Assembly: GCF_030823375.1 (NCBI RefSeq)
Contig: NZ_JAUSXB010000001.1
Span: 2,976,001-3,040,000 of the forward strand
Length of the DNA: 64,000 bases
DNA from: Pseudarthrobacter siccitolerans
Lineage (GTDB): Bacteria > Actinomycetota > Actinomycetes > Actinomycetales > Micrococcaceae
Direction: 5' to 3'
Part shown: piece after piece, positions 42,025 to 50,709 of the stretch
Layout: each line of letters opens with the position of its first letter
Position numbering within the stretch: position 1 is the first letter of the stretch
Notes under the pieces: generated by a model
Database searches by the model: none
What the model saw: the letters and a program-made list of their open reading frames with translations, nothing else
Told to the model about the DNA's origin: nothing
Made by a program: the position numbers and the translations under genes

Positions 42025-42987
42025 ATGAAGAACCTGGACCTGAACCTGCTGCCCCACCTGCAGGTCCTGCTGGAACTGCGGAACATCTCCCGGGCGGCGG
42101 AGCGTCTCCAGCTCAGCCAGCCGGCCACCAGCGCGGCGATGGCGCGGCTCCGGCGCCATTTCGACGACGAACTCCTGGTCCGGAACGGCCGCACCTATGA
42201 CCTCACGCCGTTTGCGCAGTCCCTGGTCCCGCTGGTAGATGAAGCGATGCTGCACATCCAGCGGGCCACGCGCATTAGGTCCGGATTCGACCCGGCCACC
42301 AGCGAGCGGGAGTTCATCATCGCCGCGTCGGACTACGTTGCGGCGCTGATCGTGGGCCCGCTGCGCGGAATCCTGCGGGAAGAAGCACCGGGTGTGTCCG
42401 TGGACTTCGTGCCCACCGCCGGCTCCGGGATCCAGGGCCAGATGGCGGATTACTCCAAGATCGACCTGCTGGTGGGCCCCACGGGATATCAGATGCAGGG
42501 AGCCAGCAAGCAGCTCTTCCGCGACAGCTTCGTGGCCGTGGCCGACGCCGGGAACCCCCTGCTCCAGCAGCCCCGCCTGACCCTCGAAGACCTGACCGCC
42601 GTGCCCCACGCCGTCGGCTATTTCGGCGAGGGCATCAGCACCCCGGCAGACAAGCTGTTCGAGTCCCGGGGCATCCAGCGCCGGGTGGCGGCCGTGGTGG
42701 CCGGCTTCCTGTCCCTGCCGCTCCTGGTCGAAGGTACCGACCTTGTGGCACTCGTCCCGCGGATGCTGGCCGGACGGGCGCAGCGCGGCGCGGACATCGT
42801 GGTGCTGGAGTTCTCCGGCGGGACCGAAGCGTCCCTGGTGGAAGCCATGTACTGGCACCCGTCCCAGGCGGAGGACCCGGCAAGCGTATGGCTGCGGTCA
42901 GTGGTCCAGCGCTCCTGCGCCCGGCTCCACGAGCTCTTCCCCGTCAACGCCCATCCGGTGGCTATCCATGCGGCGGATACCCCGTAG
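42025..42987 (+). CDS. LysR family transcriptional regulator
   Basis: A 320-residue LysR protein starting MKNLDLNLLPHLQVLLEL with the helix-turn-helix NISRAAERLQLSQPATSAAMARLRRHF. A TAACCT hexamer (42013-42018) lies six bases before ATG 42025, so it is probably leaderless; GTG 42019 would add two residues. The effector domain has LVGPTGYQMQG and an EAMYWHPSQAEDP segment, resembling the LysR at 20.5-21.4 kb (NALWWHPVHNRD). They are probably paralogues. Its target may be the GMC gene upstream or the DoxX and SDR genes downstream. Confidence 0.88.
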   Translation: MKNLDLNLLPHLQVLLELRNISRAAERLQLSQPATSAAMARLRRHFDDELLVRNGRTYDLTPFAQSLVPLVDEAMLHIQRATRIRSGFDPATSEREFIIAASDYVAALIVGPLRGILREEAPGVSVDFVPTAGSGIQGQMADYSKIDLLVGPTGYQMQGASKQLFRDSFVAVADAGNPLLQQPRLTLEDLTAVPHAVGYFGEGISTPADKLFESRGIQRRVAAVVAGFLSLPLLVEGTDLVALVPRMLAGRAQRGADIVVLEFSGGTEASLVEAMYWHPSQAEDPASVWLRSVVQRSCARLHELFPVNAHPVAIHAADTP

Positions 42988-43119
42988 GCCCACGGCTGGT
43001 ACCGGCTGCCGGAGGGGGTACCCTGCCTAATTCTTCCCGGTGACGGGGCGGTTGCTCAGTCGTAGACTCGGTGCTGAAACGAGCCGTGCAGCGACTCAAA
43101 AAACCCCAGGAGGACTGTT

Positions 43120-43683
43120 ATGAGCAATGTAACCACCAGCCCTGAGGCGGCGGCCGCCGCGCAGACCCTGTTTCGGGTGGCTCTGGGAGGAGTGCTTGTC
43201 GCCCACGGATCCCAAAAACTCTTCGGCTGGTTCGGCGGGGGCGGCGTCGAAGGCACCAGCCAGGGCATGCACGCCATGGGGTTCCGCCCCGCTAAAACAA
43301 GCGCGGTCCTTGCGGGCGTAGGTGAAGCAGGAGCGGGCCTGGCCTTGGCCCTGGGGCTCGCCACCCCTGCCGCCGGCGCCGCTGCCGCAACCACCATGGG
43401 CGTCGCAGCCAGCGTCCACGCCCCGAACGGCTTCTTCGCCCAAGAGGGCGGCCTCGAATACCCGGCCGTGCTCGGCCTGGCAGCCGCCGCGTTCACGATC
43501 GGGGGCTCCGGCCTCTACTCGCTGGATGCGCTCACCGGCCATGTCCTGGACCGGCCCTGGATGCGGATCACCGCTTTGGCCGCGATCCCCACCGCCATCG
43601 CAATCCAGGTTTCCCGCCGGCGCAGGGCCCTGGCCGCAGACGCTGCGGCGCCGGCCGCCGGGACTGCGGCGGAAGACGGCTGA
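43120..43683 (+). CDS. DoxX family membrane protein
   Basis: A 187-residue membrane protein with about four hydrophobic helices. TLFRVALGGVLVAHGSQKLFGWFGGGG is the characteristic DoxX N-terminus (quoted by parts at 43166-43245), and the last 25 residues are Ala-rich and cytoplasmic. AGGAGGACTGTT precedes the ATG. DoxX proteins are linked with redox stress and sulfur metabolism in some bacteria, but the role here is unknown. It looks monocistronic. Confidence 0.87.
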   Translation: MSNVTTSPEAAAAAQTLFRVALGGVLVAHGSQKLFGWFGGGGVEGTSQGMHAMGFRPAKTSAVLAGVGEAGAGLALALGLATPAAGAAAATTMGVAASVHAPNGFFAQEGGLEYPAVLGLAAAAFTIGGSGLYSLDALTGHVLDRPWMRITALAAIPTAIAIQVSRRRRALAADAAAPAAGTAAEDG

Positions 43684-43795
43684 GCCCGTCCCCGCGACTA
43701 TCCGCGCGGCGGATACCACCTAGACCCAAGACGCCGTTCCCCTTCCGGCCCGTCCCTGCGAAAGTCGAGGCAACACGCTCTCGGAAGGATCTCCC

Positions 43796-44578
43796 ATGCC
43801 CGCTTCCAGCCCGCGACTGGCCGGCAAAACGGCCGTTATCACCGGAACGGCCAGCGGCCAGGGCAGGGCGGCCGCGCTCGCCTTCGCTTCGGAAGGGGCC
43901 TTCGTGGTGGGCTGCGATATGGACGACGACGGCGCCGCGGCCACGGTTGCGGCGGTCACCGAGGCCGGGGGCCGGATGAGCAGCAGCCGGGTGGATCTCA
44001 CGGACGAGGCAGCCGTGGCTGGCTGGGCTGCGGATGTGGCCGCGGAGCATGGCCAGGTCCACATCCTGTACGCCAACGCCGCAGTCACCCGCTTCGCCCC
44101 GGTGGGGGAGCTCGCCTTCGATGACTGGAAATGGAACATTGAACACGAGATGGACGTGGTGTTCCTGCCGGTCAGGTATTTCTGGCCCCAACTGATCCAG
44201 GCTGCCAACAGTGCGATTGTCCTGGTGGGCTCCACAGCGGGGGTCACCGGCTCTATGACCAACGGCCGGCTGGCCCACACCGCCACGAAGGGGGCCGTGG
44301 TGGCGATGACCAAACAGCTCGCGGCCGAAGGGGCTCCCCATGGGCTGCGGGTTAACGCTGTCAGCCCCGGAATGATCCGCACCGCAGCGACAGAGGGCAA
44401 CCTCCTGGCGCCGGATCATCCGATGCGGACCATCGCCGGCAGCATCCCGCTGGGCCGCATCGGCGCGCCCGAAGAAGTGGCCAAGTGCGCGCTGTTCCTC
44501 GCCTCCGACGAGGCCTCGTACGTCACGGGCGCTAACCTGATGGTCGACGGCGGCTGGTCGGCCGTGCTGCCGGGCTGA
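43796..44578 (+). CDS. SDR family oxidoreductase with atypical catalytic residue
   Basis: A 260-residue short-chain dehydrogenase. The cofactor motif TGTASGQG and an acidic CDMDDDG after beta-2 suggest NAD preference. The usual YxxxK catalytic pair reads H161-T-A-T-K165, so the catalytic Tyr is replaced by His. The Ser before it (LVGSTAGVTGS) and the C-terminal VTGANLMVDGGW are normal. GGAAGGATC precedes the ATG. Either His supports catalysis in this subfamily or the enzyme has another function; the substrate is unknown. Confidence 0.85.
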   Translation: MPASSPRLAGKTAVITGTASGQGRAAALAFASEGAFVVGCDMDDDGAAATVAAVTEAGGRMSSSRVDLTDEAAVAGWAADVAAEHGQVHILYANAAVTRFAPVGELAFDDWKWNIEHEMDVVFLPVRYFWPQLIQAANSAIVLVGSTAGVTGSMTNGRLAHTATKGAVVAMTKQLAAEGAPHGLRVNAVSPGMIRTAATEGNLLAPDHPMRTIAGSIPLGRIGAPEEVAKCALFLASDEASYVTGANLMVDGGWSAVLPG

Positions 44579-44591
44579 TCCCCGTCGCTCC

Positions 44592-44657
44592 CCCAACTAG
44601 GTAGCGCTAAGTGTCGTTTTGAAGCTCCAAAACGACACTTAGCGCTACCCAGTTGGG
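44592..44657. repeat. Long hairpin repeat containing GTAGCGCTAAGTGTCGTTTT
   Basis: Thirty-base arms (44592-44621 and 44628-44657) pair at 29 positions around the six-base loop AAGCTC. It lies between the convergent ends of two SDR genes and could act as a bidirectional terminator. The near-perfect arms with lower GC than their surroundings also suggest a mobile palindromic repeat. Both readings are compatible. Confidence 0.85.
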
Positions 44658-44670
44658 ATGTATCGGGCGG

Positions 44671-45441
44671 TTAGCGCAGGGCGTCGGAGACTGACTTGGC
44701 GCCGCCGTGGGATGTCTGACCGCCGTCGACCGGAATTTCCGCGCCGGTCACGAAAGAGGACACCGGACTGAGGAGGAAGAGTACGACGGCGGCCACCTCC
44801 TCCGCACTTCCGGTGCGGCCCAGGGGAGTCTCGGCCAGGGTGGCCTGCCGGAATTCCGGCTTGGCGCCCGCCGTCATGGGCGTTTCAATGAAGCCCGGGT
44901 GGATCGTGTTGACCCTTATCCCGCGCGGTCCAAGCTCCATGGCAGCCACTTGGGACAGCCCCCGCAGCGCCCACTTGCTGGCCGTATATGCCACGGGATA
45001 ATGCGCGGTCAGGCCGGCGACAGAGCCGACATTAACAATGGACGTCCCGCTACCCATCAACGGCGCGAGCGCCTGGATCCCCAGCAGGCTTCCGGCAACG
45101 TTGACCTCATAGACCTTCTGCAGGTCCGCCACCGAGGCATCGAGCAGCCGGCTTCGCTGGGTGATGCCGGCATTGTTGACCAACCCGTCCACCTGCCATC
45201 CCTCGGATTGAATCCATTGAGCGAGTTCGGACCAGCCGGAGGCATCGCTCACGTCCAGTTGCCGGTACACCAAGGATCCGGCAGAAGACGACGGCAAACC
45301 CGCCAACCCCGCAGGCATATCCGCCGCAAGGTCGGTGGCAATGACACGAGCCCCGGCCTCCACCAGCAGGCGCGCCTCGGCAGCGCCCTGGCCCGCACCG
45401 GTAACCACCACCGTCCGGCCCTTGAGCTGAAGCGAAACCAC
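44671..45441 (-). CDS. SDR family oxidoreductase of the aromatic operon
   Basis: A 256-residue short-chain dehydrogenase with TGAGQGAAEARLLVEAGARV, LVNNAGI and the catalytic Y-T-A-S-K motif, ending VTGAEIPVDGGQ. The chosen GTG 45441 begins one base after the stop of the upstream FAH-family gene; TTG 45471 would overlap it. It is the last gene of the ring-cleavage operon and may oxidise or reduce a side-chain or ring-fission intermediate. Confidence 0.85.
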   Translation of the reverse strand: MVSLQLKGRTVVVTGAGQGAAEARLLVEAGARVIATDLAADMPAGLAGLPSSSAGSLVYRQLDVSDASGWSELAQWIQSEGWQVDGLVNNAGITQRSRLLDASVADLQKVYEVNVAGSLLGIQALAPLMGSGTSIVNVGSVAGLTAHYPVAYTASKWALRGLSQVAAMELGPRGIRVNTIHPGFIETPMTAGAKPEFRQATLAETPLGRTGSAEEVAAVVLFLLSPVSSFVTGAEIPVDGGQTSHGGAKSVSDALR

Positions 45442-45442
45442 C

Positions 45443-46441
45443 TTAGATTCCGGAAGGGGCCGCAGTGGCAACCCGGTTGCGCGGACGCGTCCGGGCAGGT
45501 ACTCGGGTCACGGCTTCGCGCCGGGCGCCGACGGTGTTCTCGATGCTGCCGATGCCTTCCACGGTCATGCGCACCACATCACCGGTTTTCAGCGGCGGGG
45601 GAGTCTTCGCGCCGTTCCGGCCCCAGAGTTCGGCCAGGCACCCGCTGCCGCACGTGCCGGAGCCGAGAACATCGCCGGGCCGCACGACAGAGTCCTGCGA
45701 GGCGTAGGCCACCAGCTCGGCGAAGGGCCAGCCCATGTTGGAGAGCAGGTCCTGGCCGATCTGTTCTCCATCGACCTCAACGGACATGGAGATCGGCAGG
45801 AACCCCTCGGCGTCGTGCAGGTCCTCGAACTCGTCCGCAGTGACGATCCAAGGCCCCAGCGTGTTGGCAAAGTCTTTGCCCTTGCACGGCCCCAGGCTGA
45901 CCTTCATCTCCCGGCGCTGCAGGTCCCGCGCCGACCAGTCGTTGAGCACGGTGTAGCCGAAGATGTGCCGGTGCGCCTCCTCCGCGCTCAGGTTGCGTCC
46001 GTCGCTGCCCGGAACGCGTCCGACGACGGCAGCCACTTCCGTTTCGAAGTCCAGGTCTATGCAGCCCGCCGGAATACCAATCACCTCGCCGGTGCCGGTC
46101 ACCGTATGGGGATTGGTGAAGTAGAAGGTGGGCGCCTCGTACCACTCGGGCACCACGCCGGCCACGCCGTCGATGCTCTTGCGTACGCCTTCCACATGTT
46201 CCTCGAACGCCACGAAATCCCGGATGGTGGCGGGCACAAGCGGCGCGAGCAGCTGTACGTCCGCCAGGGGAATGGCGGTCCCGGAACCAATGACCTCACG
46301 GGCGAGTGCCAGCGTTTCCTCGAGCCCGGCGTCGAGCAGCGTCTGGACGCCCTGGCCGGCGGGAAGGGCAAAGCAGTTTCCGGCGTCCACAAAGCCGGAC
46401 TGCGTCCCGCCGTCGTGATTCCAACGGGCGATCTTGACCAT
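45443..46441 (-). CDS. Fumarylacetoacetate hydrolase family protein (1)
   Basis: A 332-residue FAH-fold protein. Metal-binding acidic residues are visible in IDLDFETEVAAVVGR and the catalytic region has IFGYTVLNDWSARDLQRREM and GSGTCGSGCLAELWGRNG. Such enzymes hydrolyse C-C bonds of beta-diketones or decarboxylate/hydrate ring-fission products in meta-cleavage pathways. It follows the amidohydrolase gene by 11 bases. Two FAH-like genes in one operon point to successive steps. The exact substrate is unknown. Confidence 0.9.
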   Translation of the reverse strand: MVKIARWNHDGGTQSGFVDAGNCFALPAGQGVQTLLDAGLEETLALAREVIGSGTAIPLADVQLLAPLVPATIRDFVAFEEHVEGVRKSIDGVAGVVPEWYEAPTFYFTNPHTVTGTGEVIGIPAGCIDLDFETEVAAVVGRVPGSDGRNLSAEEAHRHIFGYTVLNDWSARDLQRREMKVSLGPCKGKDFANTLGPWIVTADEFEDLHDAEGFLPISMSVEVDGEQIGQDLLSNMGWPFAELVAYASQDSVVRPGDVLGSGTCGSGCLAELWGRNGAKTPPPLKTGDVVRMTVEGIGSIENTVGARREAVTRVPARTRPRNRVATAAPSGI

Positions 46442-46452
46442 ATGCGTGTTCC

Positions 46453-47526
46453 TTAAGGGTTGCGTCGGGCGGTCAGGGCGGCCGCCGCGGTGATGCCCAG
46501 CGTGCGTGCGTTGCCGCCCAAAACCTGGGTTTCGTCGTCGGCAGGGAGTCCGGCGGCCTGCACTTCGTCTACAGGGAGGTCCGATCCCATGTCGAACGGG
46601 TAGTCCGAGCCGAGCAGCACCTGCTCCGGACCGGCGGCGGCCACGAGCGCCCGCAGTTCGCTAGGGCTGTGGACGAGCGAGTCGAAATACAGCTTCTTCA
46701 GGTAGGACGACGGCGGCTCGGCGCAGCCGCGTGCTTCCGGCCGGACCTTCCAGGCGTGGTCCGAGCGGCCCAGGGTGGTCGGCAGGTAGCCGCCGCCGTG
46801 CGCGGCCAGGACTTTCAGGTCCGGGTGCCGGTCCAGGACGCCGCTGAAGATCAGGTGGGAGAGGGCCACCGCGTTCTCGGCGGGCTGGGAGACGGTGTTG
46901 GCGAGGTAGAAGCGGTCCAGCCGCTCATCCAAGGAGCATCCAAACGGGTGCAGGAATACGAGGGCGTCCAATTCCTCGGCCCGTCTCCAGAACGGTTCCA
47001 GCCTCGGATCGGACAGCTCCACGGTGCTGCGTTCCGGATCCTCCGGAGTGGCAGCGAACGAGCCGATCTCCACGCCTAGCAGGCCGCAATCCACAACGGC
47101 GTGCTCCAAGGCTTCGACCATCAGCGCGGGATGCTGCAGCGGGACCAGGCCCAGCCCGTTGAGCCGCTTCGGTGCACGGTCCACGAACTCCCGCACCGCC
47201 TGGTTGGTGGACTTGGCCAGTTTGAGGGCTAGCTCCTCACCTGCGAAGTAGTAGAAGTGCGACGGCGACGGCGAGACCAGCTGCACGTCCACGCCTTGGG
47301 CATCCATGTCAGCGAGCCGGCGGTCCAGGTCTGTCAGCTGCGGCCAGCGCTCCTTGATCATCCTGCCGGATGCGGCCATGGATTCGGGGCCGTTGCGCCG
47401 CACCTCCAGGGCCTGCTGGGCGCCGAAGCCTTCCGGATCCGCCTCGGCCACGAGCTGCTGCAGGGCCGGAAGCAAAATGTGGGCGTGGACGTCCACAGTG
47501 GGCGCTTGAACAGAATCGGTGCTCAT
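46453..47526 (-). CDS. Amidohydrolase family protein, ACMSD-like decarboxylase candidate
   Basis: A 357-residue amidohydrolase-2 barrel. VDVHAHILLP holds the HxH zinc site, VFLHPFG a further His, VLAAHGGGYLPT the next His and LLGSDYPFDMG the Asp. This order is that of the ACMSD and gamma-resorcylate decarboxylase group. ATG 47526 gives the N-terminus MSTDSVQAPTVDVHAH and overlaps the flavoprotein gene's stop by four bases. It probably decarboxylates a semialdehyde or aromatic acid in the pathway. Confidence 0.88.
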   Translation of the reverse strand: MSTDSVQAPTVDVHAHILLPALQQLVAEADPEGFGAQQALEVRRNGPESMAASGRMIKERWPQLTDLDRRLADMDAQGVDVQLVSPSPSHFYYFAGEELALKLAKSTNQAVREFVDRAPKRLNGLGLVPLQHPALMVEALEHAVVDCGLLGVEIGSFAATPEDPERSTVELSDPRLEPFWRRAEELDALVFLHPFGCSLDERLDRFYLANTVSQPAENAVALSHLIFSGVLDRHPDLKVLAAHGGGYLPTTLGRSDHAWKVRPEARGCAEPPSSYLKKLYFDSLVHSPSELRALVAAAGPEQVLLGSDYPFDMGSDLPVDEVQAAGLPADDETQVLGGNARTLGITAAAALTARRNP

Positions 47527-48647
47527 GCGGGTTCCTTCAGCAGGGTGGACAGCGAGTTCATCAGGCCCGGCACGTTGGCGTCGCGGACGCCGTCGAGCAT
47601 CCATTGCCCCAGCTGGACGGAGGCCTCGACCACTGCCTTGGCCCGGTCCTGGCGGCGGTCGGTGAATTCCTTCCACACGGTTTCGGTGAGGTCGTCGGCC
47701 TGGATCAGCAGTTCAGCCAGCACAGCCGCATCCTCAAGTGCCATGGCTGCACCCTGGGCAACCGTGGGCGGGCAGCTGTGGGCGGCGTCGCCGATGATCA
47801 CGGTGCGGCCGCGGTTCCACGGCCCGTCCACCAGGTGGGTGGTGAACCACGTGTAGTTGATGCGCGCGCTCTGGTCCAGGTTGGCGCGGATTTCCTTCCA
47901 CGGCCCGCCGTAGGCGGCGGCGAGTTCGGCCATGATGCGGGGCCCGTCCTCGTGCTTGCGCTCCTGGGCCTTCTCCACCAGGTAGGCGTAGATGGTGTCC
48001 GGGCCGGTGGGGCAGTAGCCGGCGATGAAGCATGGCCCGCCGTAGGTCAGGTCGGTGCGCACCACCTCGTCGGGCCGCTCCACGAAGGCACGCCAGATGC
48101 CCATGCCGGTGGGCTGGGGCTCGACGTCGATGCCGATGGCCTTGCGGACGGCGGAGTGCAGCCCGTCCGCGCCAATCAGGAGGTCGTAGGTGGCGGTGCC
48201 GCCGTCGGCGGTGTTCACGGTGACGGATTCGCCGTCGTCCGTTATGCCGGTGACGGTCCTGCCGTAGCTGATCCTTGCACCGGCCTTCTCGGCACGTTCG
48301 CGAAGGATGGCGGTGAGGTCCGGGCGGTACATGCCCATGGTGGCGGGAAGGTCCTCGCCGCCGGTGCGGATGTCCTCGAGGACCGCGATGACGGTGCCGG
48401 CAGGGTCCGGGGCGCGCAGGCCCAGGGTGCTGAACCCGTAACCCTTCGCCTCCACCTGGTCCCAGACGCCCAGCTGGCGGAGCACCCGCAGGGCGTTGCC
48501 CTGCAGGGTGATGCCGGACCCGAGGGTCTGCGGGGCGTCCGCCTTTTCGAGGATTTCCACCTGGATTCCGGCGTCGGCCAGGAGGATGGCTGCGGCCAGC
48601 CCAGCGGCTCCCGCCCCAACGATTCCGACGTTCTGTACTGCTGCCAT
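47523..48647 (-). CDS. FAD-dependent aromatic hydroxylase (class A flavoprotein monooxygenase)
   Basis: A 374-residue flavoprotein with the dinucleotide fold VGIVGAGAAGLAAAILLADAG, the DG motif LLIGADGLHSAVRKAIG near residue 165 and the GD motif VIIGDAAHSCPPTVAQG near residue 290. This is the layout of salicylate and 3-hydroxybenzoate hydroxylases. AAAGGAG upstream of ATG 48647 fixes the start. It likely hydroxylates the ring so that the extradiol dioxygenase can open it. Confidence 0.92.
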   Translation of the reverse strand: MAAVQNVGIVGAGAAGLAAAILLADAGIQVEILEKADAPQTLGSGITLQGNALRVLRQLGVWDQVEAKGYGFSTLGLRAPDPAGTVIAVLEDIRTGGEDLPATMGMYRPDLTAILRERAEKAGARISYGRTVTGITDDGESVTVNTADGGTATYDLLIGADGLHSAVRKAIGIDVEPQPTGMGIWRAFVERPDEVVRTDLTYGGPCFIAGYCPTGPDTIYAYLVEKAQERKHEDGPRIMAELAAAYGGPWKEIRANLDQSARINYTWFTTHLVDGPWNRGRTVIIGDAAHSCPPTVAQGAAMALEDAAVLAELLIQADDLTETVWKEFTDRRQDRAKAVVEASVQLGQWMLDGVRDANVPGLMNSLSTLLKEPA

Positions 48648-48706
48648 CGCTGACTCCTTTGTATTGACGGCGCTACTGCTGGTGGTTGTTGCTGTTTTAA
48701 CTGAAG

Positions 48707-49744
48707 CTACCGGACGGCGATCGGGTTGACCGGTGATCCCACTGCCCCGGTAATGGGAAGCGGCGCGGCGGTCAGTAGGAAGTCGTACCTGCCGTCCGCC
48801 GCGCACGCCTCCGCCAAGCCGTCCGGGTCCCACATCTCGCCCAGGAACAGGCCAAGGTTGGGGATCGCGATCTGGTGCAGGGGCTGGAAGGCGGCGTCGA
48901 ACTCGTTCGGACGGACCTCGAAACCCCAGGTGTCGGTGGCGATCCCGGCGATTTCGCTGTGGTGCAGCCAGGGCGCGGTGCTGAAGGACAGCCCCGGGGC
49001 CGACCCGCCGGCGTAGTCGCCCCAGCCGTCGCGGCGGACCCGCGTGTACTGCCCGGTGCGGATCACCACGATGTCGCCCCGGCCCACGGTTGAGCTGGGG
49101 CCCTGGAGTTCGATGGTCCGCTGCAGGTGTTCCGGGGTGATCGCGAATCCGTCCGGCAGCTCGCCGTCGTTCCTTCCCAGCTCTGGGCCGAGCGCACGGC
49201 CGACGTCGAGCAGCACGCCGCGGGTCACGATCTTCGCCGCGGCGGTCTCGATCCCTGTGACGAGGTCGCCCTCGGAGGTGACCACGTCCCCGGCGGCGCG
49301 GCCGTTCCAGGCCTTGCCCTGGTCGAAGATGTGGCCCAGGCCGTCCCACTGCGTGGAGCACTGCAGTGGCATGGCGATCACGTCATCCGCGCCGCCGAAG
49401 CCATGCGGGAAGCCCTGGTTGCCGCGCTCGGCGTCAACCCCCGTGTCCGTCATGGTGTGCACCGGGTTGGTGCGGCGGCGCCATCCCTTCTGCGGGCCAT
49501 TGGTGTCGAACGGCTGGGACAGCGAGAACGCCTCGCCGGTCTTGACCAATGCTGCAGCCTCGATGCGCTTGGCGGCGTCGATGAAGTTCAGCGTCCCCAA
49601 GACATCGTCCTGGCCCCAGCGGCCCCAGTTGTTGTGGGCCTGCGCCATGGCGCGGATGCTGCCGAGCGGGTCTTCACGCCGGATGACCGAGGAATCAGTT
49701 GATTCCCCGGCCCCGGTGGTGAATGCAGTGTCCTGGGTGGTCAC
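48707..49744 (-). CDS. Cyclase family protein (kynurenine formamidase-like fold)
   Basis: A 345-residue protein of the PF04199 cyclase family. Metal-binding segments appear as QCSTQWDGLGHIF and the HHSEIAGIATDTWG region. The first motif has Gln where many family members have His, a variant seen in the longer subfamily. Members hydrolyse amides, lactones or cyclic intermediates. It overlaps the upstream FAH gene by four bases. Its role in this ring-cleavage operon is not assigned. Confidence 0.85.
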   Translation of the reverse strand: MTTQDTAFTTGAGESTDSSVIRREDPLGSIRAMAQAHNNWGRWGQDDVLGTLNFIDAAKRIEAAALVKTGEAFSLSQPFDTNGPQKGWRRRTNPVHTMTDTGVDAERGNQGFPHGFGGADDVIAMPLQCSTQWDGLGHIFDQGKAWNGRAAGDVVTSEGDLVTGIETAAAKIVTRGVLLDVGRALGPELGRNDGELPDGFAITPEHLQRTIELQGPSSTVGRGDIVVIRTGQYTRVRRDGWGDYAGGSAPGLSFSTAPWLHHSEIAGIATDTWGFEVRPNEFDAAFQPLHQIAIPNLGLFLGEMWDPDGLAEACAADGRYDFLLTAAPLPITGAVGSPVNPIAVR

Positions 49745-50703
49745 GGCTTGCTGCCTTCAGTTGCCACTTCGTCCTTGCAGCGGATGAGCTGGGTGCCAAG
49801 GCCCGTGATGGTGCCCTCCATGACGTCCCCGTCCTGGAGCAGCCGGCCCCAGTGCTGTCCATTGCCGGCGGGGCTTCCGGTCAGGACAAGGTCGCCCGGA
49901 CGCAGCGGCATGTTCTGGGAGGCCTCGCTGACCAGCTTGGCCACGCCGAAGATCATGTCCTGCGTGGACTCGTCCTGCATGGCCTTGCCGTTGAGCTTCA
50001 GCGTCACCTGGACGTCCTGCGGGTCGCCAAAGAACTTGGCAGGCACCAGCAGCGGCCCGGTGGGCAGGAAGCCCGGGGCGTTTTTGGCGCGGTACCAGTC
50101 CGAGCCGATCGCGGGCATGTCCTTCCGGAAGACGTACTCGCGGGTGGTGATGTCGTTGACCATGGTGTAGCCGAACACGTACTCCAGGGCTTCCTCCGGG
50201 GTGACCCGGAACGCCGTCCTGCCGATGACCGCAGCCAGTTCCAGTTCCCAGTCGTGGGACTTGGAGTAGGACGGCAGGGTGAGGTCGTCCGTGGCGGACG
50301 CGATCGCCGTCGGGAGTCCGATAAAGAAGTACGGCGTGCCCTGGCCCGCGCGCTTGTCCATCATGGCGGCGGTCTTGGCGCGCACTTCGTCCTCGTCCTG
50401 GCCCGGTTCGCGGTGCGCCGCGGCGAGGTCGATCACGTGCTTGCGGTAGTTCGCGCCGGTCTGGAGCACCTGCGCAGGCTCTACCGGGGCGAGGACCTCG
50501 ACGTCGGCCAATGCCAGGCCTGTGTCCCCGCCGGCCGCGGCGGCGAGCGCGTCCAACTGGGATTCGATAGTGTCCCAGTGCTCGATCAGGGAGTTGATGT
50601 CCCCGTCCAGCGGCAGGACCCGGCCGCCGGCCAGCAGACCGGCGCGGGCCTTGCTGTCGCCGGCTTCCTGGAACCGGATGAGGGAATAGGTTGCTTCAGC
50701 CAT
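49741..50703 (-). CDS. Fumarylacetoacetate hydrolase family protein (2)
   Basis: A 320-residue FAH-fold protein that begins MAEATYSLIRFQEAGDSKARAG. DWELELAAVIGRTAF supplies the acidic metal ligands, followed by YVFGYTMVNDITTREY. It is more complete at its N-terminus than the first FAH protein and probably performs hydrolysis of the ring-fission product. It follows the dioxygenase gene by six bases, so it is the second gene of the operon. Confidence 0.9.
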   Translation of the reverse strand: MAEATYSLIRFQEAGDSKARAGLLAGGRVLPLDGDINSLIEHWDTIESQLDALAAAAGGDTGLALADVEVLAPVEPAQVLQTGANYRKHVIDLAAAHREPGQDEDEVRAKTAAMMDKRAGQGTPYFFIGLPTAIASATDDLTLPSYSKSHDWELELAAVIGRTAFRVTPEEALEYVFGYTMVNDITTREYVFRKDMPAIGSDWYRAKNAPGFLPTGPLLVPAKFFGDPQDVQVTLKLNGKAMQDESTQDMIFGVAKLVSEASQNMPLRPGDLVLTGSPAGNGQHWGRLLQDGDVMEGTITGLGTQLIRCKDEVATEGSKP

Positions 50704-50709
50704 GGTGTC

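Noticed and set aside
47523..49361. Flavoprotein fused to an upstream 238-residue domain
   Set aside because: The upstream part is an alternate frame of the cyclase gene; AAAGGAG before ATG 48647 and the Rossmann motif right behind it fix the true start.
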